Source: an uncultured Pseudomonadota bacterium | GTDB lineage: Bacteria; Pseudomonadota; Gammaproteobacteria; Burkholderiales; Methylophilaceae | Direction: 5' to 3' | DNA length: 6,558 bases | NCBI GenBank assembly: GCA_903854305.1 | Contig: CAINWC010000444.1 | Location: forward strand, 1 to 6,558 | Shown: positions 1 through 5,955 of the stretch, in pieces | Layout: each line of letters opens with the position of its first letter | Position numbering within the stretch: the first letter of the stretch is position 1 | Position numbers and translations under genes: made by a program | Notes under the pieces: model-generated | The model's database searches: none | The model's input: the letters and a program-made list of their open reading frames with translations, nothing else | Told to the model about the DNA's origin: nothing

Positions 1-453
1 GTATTAGCCCATGCCGCCTTAGGGGCGGCTATAAGCCAACTGTTAGGCACGGGCTGGCAAACAGGTGCAGCGGCAGGCGCTTTGGGCGATGTACTACCAC
101 AAGTATTGGCTAAAGCGTTTGAGAAAGACCCAGTGACAGGCAAACCACTAGACGACGCTGCATTCAAAGCTGCTAACACTATCATCAGTGCAGCACTCAC
201 TAGTGCCACGGGTGGTGACTTAGCCAACACCATCAATGCAGGCATGGTGACGCAGAATGCGGTGGCGAATAATTATTTGAAGCATCAGGAAATCAGCAGG
301 TACTGGAATGCAGTGGCTGCTTGCTCAAAAGGTAACAATACTGCTTGTCAACAACGAGATGCCTTGAAAGCCGAGAGTGATAAGCGAGATGCGAAATTAG
401 CCAACTGTGAAAGTCAGAGTAGCTTCAGCATTGAATTTAATGTAAAACAATGA
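1..453 (+). CDS. 3' end of a CdiA/haemagglutinin-type exoprotein: pre-toxin (VENN-like) region without a toxin domain
   Basis: The open frame enters at base 1 and gives 150 codons up to TGA 451-453, so the true start lies upstream. The protein begins with an Ala/Gly-rich stretch (AAAGALGD) and a segment with the pattern of pre-toxin regions of contact-dependent inhibition proteins (CdiA, two-partner secretion substrates), including DVLPQ, AANTIISA and TGGDLAN. NAVANNYL (codons at 256-279) looks like a variant of the VENN motif, VANN. About 50 residues follow, with a hydrophilic two-cysteine segment (AACSKGNNTAC, then ANCES) of the kind that links VENN to the C-terminal toxin. In intact family members a toxin of roughly 80-250 residues and then an immunity gene come next; here the frame stops and neither follows. 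By eye the first 250 bases are richer in G+C than the rest of the window. It may be a degraded or displaced fragment. Family assignment is from motif pattern only. Confidence 0.72.
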   Translation, partial: VLAHAALGAAISQLLGTGWQTGAAAGALGDVLPQVLAKAFEKDPVTGKPLDDAAFKAANTIISAALTSATGGDLANTINAGMVTQNAVANNYLKHQEISRYWNAVAACSKGNNTACQQRDALKAESDKRDAKLANCESQSSFSIEFNVKQ

Positions 454-723
454 ACTATTCTCCGCTTCCAGCAGTGATAGTAGCTGATTGATAGCCACTT
501 CATTAGCAAAAAATTCAAGGACAACAGGCAACTCACCAGCCAACTCAAAAAAGTGTTGCTCATGCAGGCGTCCATGACGGCCAAATCCTGCCATGGCACG
601 TACCGCTGATCCGCCAGGGATACCGATATCCTCGGCTTTCTTCATAATCCATTCGTATAACAACTCACCATGAAGGCGTAATTGCTCTGGTACAAATAAT
701 TTCAGATAAATTCCTTGCATCAT
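397..723 (-). CDS. DUF190 family protein, paired with the fluoride channel gene
   Basis: This 108-residue protein matches the DUF190 family pattern: a start like MQG, HGELLYEWIM near residues 18-27, GIPGGSAVRAMAGFGRHG near 34-51, then LHEQHFFELAGELPVVLEFF. The family is small, soluble and PII-like in fold; its biochemical function is not settled, but its genes often sit beside crcB, which suggests a role connected to fluoride export. Here it directly follows crcB with one base between the crcB stop and this ATG, and a GAGG ribosome site (complement of 729-732) lies inside the crcB end. The second Met (codon 718-720) is an equally good start and fits homologues that begin MQG. The C-terminus is odd. 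It aligns by eye with the family through FYIKFNAE, then ends in a short tail (ATLTFTVG) encoded opposite the last codons of the convergent exoprotein gene, so the native 3' end was probably replaced. Confidence 0.88.
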   Translation of the reverse strand: MMQGIYLKLFVPEQLRLHGELLYEWIMKKAEDIGIPGGSAVRAMAGFGRHGRLHEQHFFELAGELPVVLEFFANEVAINQLLSLLEAENSSLFYIKFNAEATLTFTVG

Positions 724-724
724 C

Positions 725-1108
725 TTAACCTCGTATTAACTGTACAGTAAGTAAACCTAAGCCGGTCATGACCAGCGAACCTAACACATGCACTAATATA
801 TGCGTTATTGCCCAGCCATACTGACCACGCGATAATAAAGTCACCGCTTCAGCAGAAAAAGTAGAGAACGTAGTCAAGCCTCCAAGAAAACCTGTCATTA
901 CAAAAAGTCTAAGTTCTGGAGAGAACGTTGAAGTCATCGTAAACATTCCCATAAACAAGCCCATTAAATAACTCCCAACTAAGTTTGCAGCTAAGGTACC
1001 TAGTGGCAACGCTGGCAATGTTGCATTAAGCATTATCCCCAAACCCCAACGCAGCCAAGCGCCTATTGCGGCACCCATACCAACCGCTAAAAAACCATTA
1101 AAACCCAT
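725..1108 (-). CDS. crcB: Fluoride ion channel CrcB/Fluc
   Basis: The product is a 127-residue protein of the CrcB/Fluc family, a dual-topology homodimer in the inner membrane that lets fluoride leave the cytoplasm. Four hydrophobic segments are visible at about residues 4-24, 35-58, 67-89 and 98-122. Family hallmarks are all present: GAAIGAWLRW with Arg20, GTLAANLVGSYLMG with Asn42 near the central Na+ region, and the GFLGGLTTFSTFSAE stretch whose Phe81 and Phe84 match the two pore phenylalanines known in Fluc channels. The length is normal. The ATG at 1106-1108 is preceded on the minus strand by a GGGGA ribosome site about 8 bases away. It heads a two-gene unit with the DUF190 gene and is divergent from glgA. 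I found no fluoride riboswitch in the 82-base upstream gap, so control of this copy is not evident. Confidence 0.96.
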   Translation of the reverse strand: MGFNGFLAVGMGAAIGAWLRWGLGIMLNATLPALPLGTLAANLVGSYLMGLFMGMFTMTSTFSPELRLFVMTGFLGGLTTFSTFSAEAVTLLSRGQYGWAITHILVHVLGSLVMTGLGLLTVQLIRG

Positions 1109-1190
1109 ACTAAAGTCCCCAAAACAATATTAAAGCTGCTTATTTATACAATATAATAATGCATCAACGTCATTATGAAGAAAGTATATT
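1109..1190. promoter_or_regulatory. Divergent crcB / glgA promoter region
   Basis: This AT-rich gap separates the crcB and glgA starts and must drive both. On the plus strand a perfect TATAAT lies at 1152-1157, 33 bases before the glgA start; the region 16-17 bases upstream (TTAAAG at 1130-1135) is only a poor -35. On the minus strand TATAAA (complement of 1143-1148) is a possible -10 for crcB, with no convincing -35. The two -10 candidates are only a few bases apart, so transcription from one side may hinder the other. This is read from hexamer matches only. Confidence 0.5.
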
Positions 1191-2651
1191 TTGCGCGTCT
1201 TATTTGTTACCTCTGAAGTGTTTCCACTCATTAAAACGGGAGGTTTGGCAGATGTTAGCGGCTCACTGCCTTCCGCTTTACAAAATATTGGGGTTGACAT
1301 TCGTATTCTGATGCCAGGCTACCCAGCCGTATTAGATAAATTGACCGATCTTCAAACGATTGCTTCGTTGGAAAATCTGCCAGTTATTCACAACGCATCA
1401 CTCATGATGGGTAGGATTGCAGATACCCAAGTAAAAGTCATGGTGATTAAATCAGCAAGCCTTTACGAGCGCGATGGTGGTCCGTATTCCGATGCAAATG
1501 GACTTGAATGGCTAGATAACCCTGTACGCTTCGGCGTACTCTCAAAAGTAGCGGCTATTTTAAGTGGTCCGCACTCCCCAATAGTTGATTGGCAACCTAA
1601 TGTTGTACATTGCAATGATTGGCAAACTGGCCTAACGCCTGCTTACATGAAGCTGGTAGAACATTCGCAAGCAAAGTCCATGATCAGTCTACACAACATG
1701 GCATTTCAAGGCTGTTATGCGCCAGGCTGGCTATCAACCCTGGAATTGCCTCATACAAACTTTGCGGTAGAAGGCTTTGAATACCATGGGCAATTATCAT
1801 TTCTAAAAGCAGGTATTTTTTATGCTGATGCCATCACTACGGTCAGCCCAAGTTATGCAAAAGAAATCCAAACTGCAGAATTTGGCTTTGGACTAGAAGG
1901 TTTACTAAGTAAACGTGGAGATGAAATCAAAGGTATTTTGAACGGCATTGAAACTGATGAATGGAATCCAGAGGCTGATCCACACCTAATCAAGACCTAT
2001 AGCGCGACTAAACTAGCGGGTAAAAAACTGGTTAAAAGCGCATTACAGGAAAAATTAGGGCTTCATATTGATGCAAGCGCACCTTTATTAGGCGTAGTAA
2101 GTCGCCTAACACATCAAAAAGGCCTAGATATGCTGGTGCCTATCATGCAAAATTTACTAGATTCAGGCTGCCAATTAGCGTTACTTGGAAGCGGAGAAAG
2201 CGCACTTGAAAATGCGTTTAGTAACTTGGCAATAAACAATCCTGAGAGCGTAAGTGTCACGATTGGCTACAACGAACCGCTTTCACATCAAATTATGGCG
2301 GGATGCGATATGTTCATTATGCCTTCGCGCTTTGAACCTTGCGGGCTTAATCAGCTATATGGTTTAGCTTATGGCACACCGCCAATAGTTAACGCCACTG
2401 GCGGGCTTGCTGACTCTGTGGTTGATACCAATATCATTACCTTTAAAAACAAAACTGCCAATGGTTTTGTAATGAGTGAAGCAAGTTCAGCAAGCCTGTT
2501 AAGCTGTATAAAACAGGCTTTAAATGTATTCAATAATGATGAAAGTGCGTGGCGTCAAATTCAGAAGAACGGTATGTCACTCAATTTAAGCTGGGATAAA
2601 AGTGCGCTGGAATATTTAGCTGTCTATCAAACGCTGACGAAACCAGCATAG
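1191..2651 (+). CDS. glgA: Glycogen synthase (ADP-glucose type, GT5)
   Basis: This cytoplasmic enzyme of 486 residues transfers glucose from ADP-glucose to the non-reducing end of alpha-1,4-glucan, the chain-elongating step of bacterial glycogen synthesis. The N-terminal GT5 domain opens with MRVLFVTSEVFPLIKTGGLA, with Lys15 of the KTGGL nucleotide-sugar motif, and continues with HCNDWQTG (140-147), SLHNMAFQG (166-174) and the linker motif ILNGIETDEWNP (249-260). The C-terminal Rossmann domain has SRLTHQKGLD with Arg305 and Lys310, and PSRFEPCGLNQLYGL with Glu382. These correspond to Arg300, Lys305 and Glu377 of the E. coli enzyme. Length is normal for the family. The start is a TTG: an in-frame stop lies at 1176-1178, no in-frame ATG exists before the KTGGL motif, and homologues begin at this point. 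It appears monocistronic, with its own promoter region and terminator; no other glycogen gene is in the window. Confidence 0.97.
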   Translation: MRVLFVTSEVFPLIKTGGLADVSGSLPSALQNIGVDIRILMPGYPAVLDKLTDLQTIASLENLPVIHNASLMMGRIADTQVKVMVIKSASLYERDGGPYSDANGLEWLDNPVRFGVLSKVAAILSGPHSPIVDWQPNVVHCNDWQTGLTPAYMKLVEHSQAKSMISLHNMAFQGCYAPGWLSTLELPHTNFAVEGFEYHGQLSFLKAGIFYADAITTVSPSYAKEIQTAEFGFGLEGLLSKRGDEIKGILNGIETDEWNPEADPHLIKTYSATKLAGKKLVKSALQEKLGLHIDASAPLLGVVSRLTHQKGLDMLVPIMQNLLDSGCQLALLGSGESALENAFSNLAINNPESVSVTIGYNEPLSHQIMAGCDMFIMPSRFEPCGLNQLYGLAYGTPPIVNATGGLADSVVDTNIITFKNKTANGFVMSEASSASLLSCIKQALNVFNNDESAWRQIQKNGMSLNLSWDKSALEYLAVYQTLTKPA

Positions 2652-2743
2652 CGAATTAATACATTTCAGGGTGGCTGAAAACTTGGCATAGACAATGCTT
2701 AATATCAATTAAGCTTCTCCAAAGCGAGTTTCTCCTCACTCAA
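2652..2743 (+). other. glgA 3' untranslated region with two small hairpins
   Basis: Between the glgA stop and its terminator are two short inverted repeats. TTTCAG (2664-2669) pairs with CTGAAA (2675-2680) around a GGTGG loop. GCTTAAT (2697-2703) pairs with ATTAAGC (2708-2714) around an ATCA loop. Neither is followed by a T run, so they are not terminators themselves. They could protect the transcript end or be chance in AT-rich sequence. No open reading frame with a ribosome site was seen here. Confidence 0.3.
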
Positions 2744-2771
2744 GGGCGTCTTGCAAGACGCCCTCTTTTTT
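2744..2771 (+). terminator. Intrinsic terminator of glgA
   Basis: GGGCGTCTT (2744-2752) and AAGACGCCC (2755-2763) form a perfect GC-rich stem around a minimal GC centre; in practice this is about 7 base pairs with a TTGCAA loop. It is followed by TC and six T at 2766-2771. The T run is only on the plus-strand side, so this ends glgA transcription and gives no similar tail for orn coming from the other direction. Confidence 0.92.
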
Positions 2772-2790
2772 CCCTTACAATATTAAAGCG

Positions 2791-3351
2791 TTACTTAACG
2801 ATAAAGTGCTCGCGGTAATATTTAAGCTCATCAATGGATTCGTAGATGTCTGCCAAGGCTTCATGTTTGCTGGCTTTTTTGAAGCCAGAGTAAATCTCAG
2901 GTTTCCATCGACGTGCAAGCTCTTTAAATACGCTGACATCCAAATTACGATAGTGAAAATAGCTTTCCAAATCTGGCATGTAACGTGCCATAAATCGGCG
3001 GTCTTGGCAGATTGAATTACCACACATAGGCGATTTTCCCACAGGTACGAACTGTTGCAAAAACGCAACCATCTGCAAAGTGGCTTCTGCTTCATTTAAA
3101 GTTGATGCTTTTACCTTCTCTATCAGGCCAGAACGACCATGTGCGCCTTTATTCCAAGCGTCCATACCATCTAAAACAGCATCACTTTGATGAATCACGA
3201 ACACTGGTGACTCACCTAACACGATCAAATCAGCATCGGTTACTACAACTGCAAGCTCTAAAATACGGTCAGAATCAGGCAATAAGCCACTCATTTCCAT
3301 ATCGAGCCAAATTAAATTATTTTGATTAGTGCTACTGATTAACTCTGCCAT
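2791..3351 (-). CDS. orn: Oligoribonuclease (DEDDh 3'-5' exonuclease)
   Basis: Orn degrades RNA dinucleotides left by mRNA decay and pGpG left by cyclic-di-GMP hydrolysis, in the cytoplasm. The DEDDh exonuclease residues are visible (numbered from the upstream Met at 3363): Asp21 and Glu23 in [11 protein letters not shown], Asp121 in [10 protein letters not shown], and His167 and Asp172 in SKHEALADI. Other family signatures are [38 protein letters not shown] and the end YYREHF. The 186-190 residue length is normal. The start chosen is the ATG at 3349-3351 because GGA (complement of 3359-3361) sits 7 bases before it, while the ATG four codons upstream at 3363 has only A/T-rich sequence before it. 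It is divergent from the M48 peptidase gene and convergent with glgA. The stop lies 19 bases beyond the glgA terminator T run. Confidence 0.95.
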   Translation of the reverse strand: MAELISSTNQNNLIWLDMEMSGLLPDSDRILELAVVVTDADLIVLGESPVFVIHQSDAVLDGMDAWNKGAHGRSGLIEKVKASTLNEAEATLQMVAFLQQFVPVGKSPMCGNSICQDRRFMARYMPDLESYFHYRNLDVSVFKELARRWKPEIYSGFKKASKHEALADIYESIDELKYYREHFIVK

Positions 3352-3450
3352 CGTGATTTCCATTAAAATTTTAAGTTAAAAGCAATCTTGATGAACTAAC
3401 ATCAATAAAATGCTTCACAATGTAACCATATTAACCGAACTAACTAAATT
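3352..3450. promoter_or_regulatory. Divergent orn / M48 peptidase control region with an inverted repeat
   Basis: This AT-rich gap separates two diverging genes. A perfect 6-base inverted repeat with a 6-base spacer, TTGATG (3388-3393) and CATCAA (3400-3405), lies near its centre, directly followed by TAAAAT (3406-3411), a fair plus-strand -10. The spacing is typical of a dimeric regulator site. No good -35 was found at the right distance for either direction, and no clear ribosome site precedes the peptidase ATG. Confidence 0.4.
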
Positions 3451-4710
3451 ATGCCTTTCGCACCTACTTTTATCTTAACTTTTACGTTTATCACTTTACT
3501 CATATCCACCACCTTAATTCGCGTGTGGCTAGGTCGTAGGCACATTGCCTATGTGCAAACGCACCGAAATCAAGTGCCAGCCGCATTTAAAGAAAGTATC
3601 GCTTTAGATGCGCATCAAAAAGCAGCTGATTACTCATCGGCTAAAACTAAATTAGTAATCATTGAAGCCTTTGCACAAGCAATATTACTGGTGGCGTTAA
3701 CACTAGGCGGCGGATTACAACTGATTGATGAGATTTGGCGTAATCTATTACCCACTCAAGAGATTATTCGCGGCGCGCTTATCATTTGTAGCGCAATGTT
3801 AATCAGTAGCTTTATTGACTTGCCTTTTGAATACTACAAAACCTTTGTTGTAGATGAACAGTTTGGTTTTAACAAAATGACACCTGCGATGTTCTTTAGT
3901 GACCTTGTTAAACACAGCCTCGTTGGTATTGCCTTAGGTGCGCCTATTTTGTTTGCTGCACTATGGCTCATGCAAGGCGCGGGGCAATACTGGTGGCTTT
4001 ATTTATGGTTGGTTTGGAGCGGATTTAATCTGCTGATGCTGGCGGTTTATCCTACATTTATCGCGCCTTTGTTTAACAAATTTTCACCACTACAGGATGA
4101 AATATTAAAACAACGCATTGAGGCACTACTTACAAAATGTGGCTTTAAATCACAAGGTCTATTTGTGATGGATGGCTCTTCACGTAGCAGTCACGGCAAT
4201 GCTTACTTTACCGGCTTTGGTGCATCAAAACGTGTTGTGTTTTTTGATACATTGCTGGAAAGATTAAATGCAGATGAAATTGAAGCAGTATTGGCGCACG
4301 AGCTTGGTCACTTCAAACATCACCACGTAATAAAACGTATTGCACTCATGTTTTTTGTAAGCTTTTTAGGTCTAGCCTTATTGGGTTGGTTAATCAATCA
4401 ACCTTGGTTTTATACCGGTCTAGGCGTAGCTCAGGCGAGCAACTACATGGCTTTAATATTGTTTTTACTAGCTTCACCAGTATTCTTGTTTTTATTGCGT
4501 CCAGTCATGGCAAGCTATTCACGCAAGAATGAGTTTGAAGCAGATAGCTATGCAGCCACACATGCCAACGCAAAAGACTTAATTGAGGCGCTAGTAAAGC
4601 TATATCGTGATAATGCCTCTACACTAACGCCAGACCCATTACATTCGGCTTTTTATGACTCACATCCGCCGGCAAGTATTAGAATCTCTAAGTTAGCTGC
4701 ATATACTTAA
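3451..4710 (+). CDS. M48 family (Ste24/CAAX-protease-like) membrane zinc metallopeptidase
   Basis: The product is a 419-residue polytopic inner-membrane protease. HELGH at 283-287 supplies the two His zinc ligands and the catalytic Glu284; NEFEAD at 360-365 supplies the third ligand, probably Glu361, with the conserved Asp365. SRSSHGNAYFTGFG (244-257) and the C-terminal DSHPP (403-407) are also Ste24-type signatures. Hydrophobic segments near 5-25, 66-90, 105-125, 152-175, 181-201, 294-314 and 330-350 suggest seven membrane passes, like Ste24 and unlike the shorter HtpX. In bacteria, which lack CAAX prenylation, the likely role is quality control of membrane proteins; the substrate is unknown. 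An in-frame stop at 3445-3447 makes ATG 3451 the only normal start, although no clear Shine-Dalgarno sequence precedes it. It is the first gene of a probable operon: the cytochrome ATG is 21 bases after its stop. Confidence 0.93.
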   Translation: MPFAPTFILTFTFITLLISTTLIRVWLGRRHIAYVQTHRNQVPAAFKESIALDAHQKAADYSSAKTKLVIIEAFAQAILLVALTLGGGLQLIDEIWRNLLPTQEIIRGALIICSAMLISSFIDLPFEYYKTFVVDEQFGFNKMTPAMFFSDLVKHSLVGIALGAPILFAALWLMQGAGQYWWLYLWLVWSGFNLLMLAVYPTFIAPLFNKFSPLQDEILKQRIEALLTKCGFKSQGLFVMDGSSRSSHGNAYFTGFGASKRVVFFDTLLERLNADEIEAVLAHELGHFKHHHVIKRIALMFFVSFLGLALLGWLINQPWFYTGLGVAQASNYMALILFLLASPVFLFLLRPVMASYSRKNEFEADSYAATHANAKDLIEALVKLYRDNASTLTPDPLHSAFYDSHPPASIRISKLAAYT

Positions 4711-4720
4711 ATAATAGTTT

Positions 4721-4726
4721 AAGAGG
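4721..4726 (+). promoter_or_regulatory. Ribosome binding site that fixes the cytochrome start
   Basis: AAGAGG lies 5 bases before the ATG at 4732. It makes that ATG the start rather than the in-frame GTG at 4726, which overlaps the ribosome site itself. Confidence 0.8.
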
Positions 4727-4731
4727 TGCAT

Positions 4732-5040
4732 ATGAAATCACTATTTTTATGCTGTTTGTTACTAATCGCTAGCAATAGCTATGCCGAACCATTCAAGAAT
4801 GCAGATGCTTCAGCAGGCAAAGCGCTTGTAGATAAGAATTGCATCAGTTGCCACGCTAAGAGCTTTGGTGGAGATGGCTCATCCATTTACACGCGAGAAT
4901 ATCGCAAGGTTAAAACATCAAAAGGCTTAGTGGCACAAATACGCAATTGCAACACCATGTTAGGCTTAAAATGGTTTGAAGACGAAGAACTGAACGTTGC
5001 CAGCTATCTCAACAAAACTTACTATAAATTCTCAGAATAA
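4732..5040 (+). CDS. Small periplasmic monohaem cytochrome c
   Basis: The 102-residue precursor begins with a Sec signal peptide: MK, a hydrophobic core LFLCCLLLIAS, and a cleavage site likely after NSYA at residue 18. One haem c site is seen, CISCH at 37-41, so Cys37 and Cys40 would attach haem and His41 would be the proximal ligand. The middle has GGDGSSIYTREYRKVK and the end has RNCNTMLGLKWFEDEE followed by VASYLNKTYYKF. The sixth ligand is uncertain: Met76 sits near the expected place, but the RNCN segment resembles the region of the SHP-type cytochromes, where an Asn binds the iron. Cys73 is an extra cysteine outside the haem motif. The family of about 100-residue cytochromes with this ending is common in betaproteobacteria, and its partner is unknown to me. 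It sits between the peptidase and rsgA, 9 bases from the latter, so it is likely cotranscribed. Confidence 0.9.
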   Translation: MKSLFLCCLLLIASNSYAEPFKNADASAGKALVDKNCISCHAKSFGGDGSSIYTREYRKVKTSKGLVAQIRNCNTMLGLKWFEDEELNVASYLNKTYYKFSE

Positions 5041-5049
5041 TAGGATACT

Positions 5050-5955
5050 TTGCACATTAACGACTCTATCAATACGCAAGATAAAACACGCTTGCAAGGC
5101 ACTATCGTAGCGGCTTACGGCAAACGATTTCAAGTTGAATTATCCGATGACAAGAAGCGCATTAGCTGCGTGACTCGTGGCAAAAAAACAGATCTAGCCT
5201 GCGGTGATGTGGTGACGATACAACTCACTGATAAGCATGAAGGTGTAATAGAAACCATCCTACCAAGGAAAACACTGTTATATCGTAGCAATGCTTTTAA
5301 AAGCAAAATGTTGGCTTCTAACGTAACGCAGATTATTATTGTATTAGCCACCCAACCAAGCTTTTACGAGGCTTTGCTGAATCGTTGCTTAATAGCCGCT
5401 GAAGCTGCAAATATTAAAGCCTTAGTCGTGTTAAATAAATGTGATCTGGCTGATAACGATGATGCTAAGCAAAAATTAGCCCTGTATACAGGGCTTGGTT
5501 ATCAAGTACTGGCACTATCGGCAAAAAAAGATATATCTTCTCTTAGGCCCTATTTACAAGGTGAGGCGAGTATTTTAGTCGGTCAGTCTGGCATGGGGAA
5601 ATCCACCATTATCAACGCCTTATTACCGCATGAAGAGGTACGTACTAGAGAAGTGAGCCTTGTGTTAGATAGCGGCAAACACACCACCACCGCAGCACAT
5701 TTATATCACCTAGATGAACATAGCCAGTTAATAGATTCACCAGGCCTGCAAGAGTTTGGATTACATCACCTCAGTACAGATGAACTTGAACATGCTTTCA
5801 TCGAATTCAGACCATTTTTAGGTAAATGTAGGTTTAACAATTGCAAACATTTACAAGAGCCAGATTGCGCCATTAAAGATGCGGTGATTGCGAATTTAAT
5901 CACACCTGAAAGATTGGCTATTTATAAAATGTTGCGCACTGAAATATCGCATTAA
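5050..5955 (+). CDS. rsgA: Ribosome small-subunit-dependent GTPase A
   Basis: RsgA is a circularly permuted GTPase that binds the 30S subunit late in assembly, checks the decoding region and releases assembly factors on GTP hydrolysis. The 301-residue protein has an N-terminal OB fold (about 14-70, with LQGTIVAAYGKRFQVEL and CVTRGKK), then the permuted G motifs in the order G4 (NKCD, 129-132), G5 (SAK, 157-159), G1 (GQSGMGKS, 178-185), a switch I Thr-rich stretch (HTTTAAH, 211-217) and G3 (DSPG, 229-232). A C-terminal zinc site has Cys260, Cys265, His267 and Cys273. All expected elements and the usual length are present. The start is TTG at 5050 with AGGA at 5042-5045, a short 4-base spacing; no ATG is available before the OB fold. 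It is the third gene of the peptidase-cytochrome-rsgA unit, and no clear terminator follows it. Confidence 0.96.
   Translation: MHINDSINTQDKTRLQGTIVAAYGKRFQVELSDDKKRISCVTRGKKTDLACGDVVTIQLTDKHEGVIETILPRKTLLYRSNAFKSKMLASNVTQIIIVLATQPSFYEALLNRCLIAAEAANIKALVVLNKCDLADNDDAKQKLALYTGLGYQVLALSAKKDISSLRPYLQGEASILVGQSGMGKSTIINALLPHEEVRTREVSLVLDSGKHTTTAAHLYHLDEHSQLIDSPGLQEFGLHHLSTDELEHAFIEFRPFLGKCRFNNCKHLQEPDCAIKDAVIANLITPERLAIYKMLRTEISH

Noticed and set aside
414..599. Minus-strand 61-codon frame inside the DUF190 gene
   Set aside because: It is a shadow in another frame of a gene with clear family motifs.
1109..1190. Fluoride riboswitch upstream of crcB
   Set aside because: The gap is only 82 bases and AT-rich, and I could not find the conserved GGNGAUG-type start or the pseudoknot elements of the crcB motif.
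2744..2771. Bidirectional terminator shared by glgA and orn
   Set aside because: The T run exists only on the plus-strand side; read from orn, the stem is followed by CTTGAGTG, which has no T run.
2775..3329. Other-frame open frames over orn (both strands)
   Set aside because: They are shadows of orn, which has every DEDDh catalytic residue in its own frame.
3352..3363. ATG at 3363 as the orn start
   Set aside because: No ribosome site precedes it, whereas the ATG at 3351 has GGA at a 7-base spacing; the difference is only four residues and remains open.
4726..4731. GTG at 4726 as the cytochrome start
   Set aside because: It overlaps the AAGAGG ribosome site that serves the ATG at 4732, and that ATG gives a normal signal peptide (MKSLF).
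5130..5351. Minus-strand 73-codon frame inside rsgA
   Set aside because: It is antisense to the OB-fold part of rsgA and has no motif or ribosome site.
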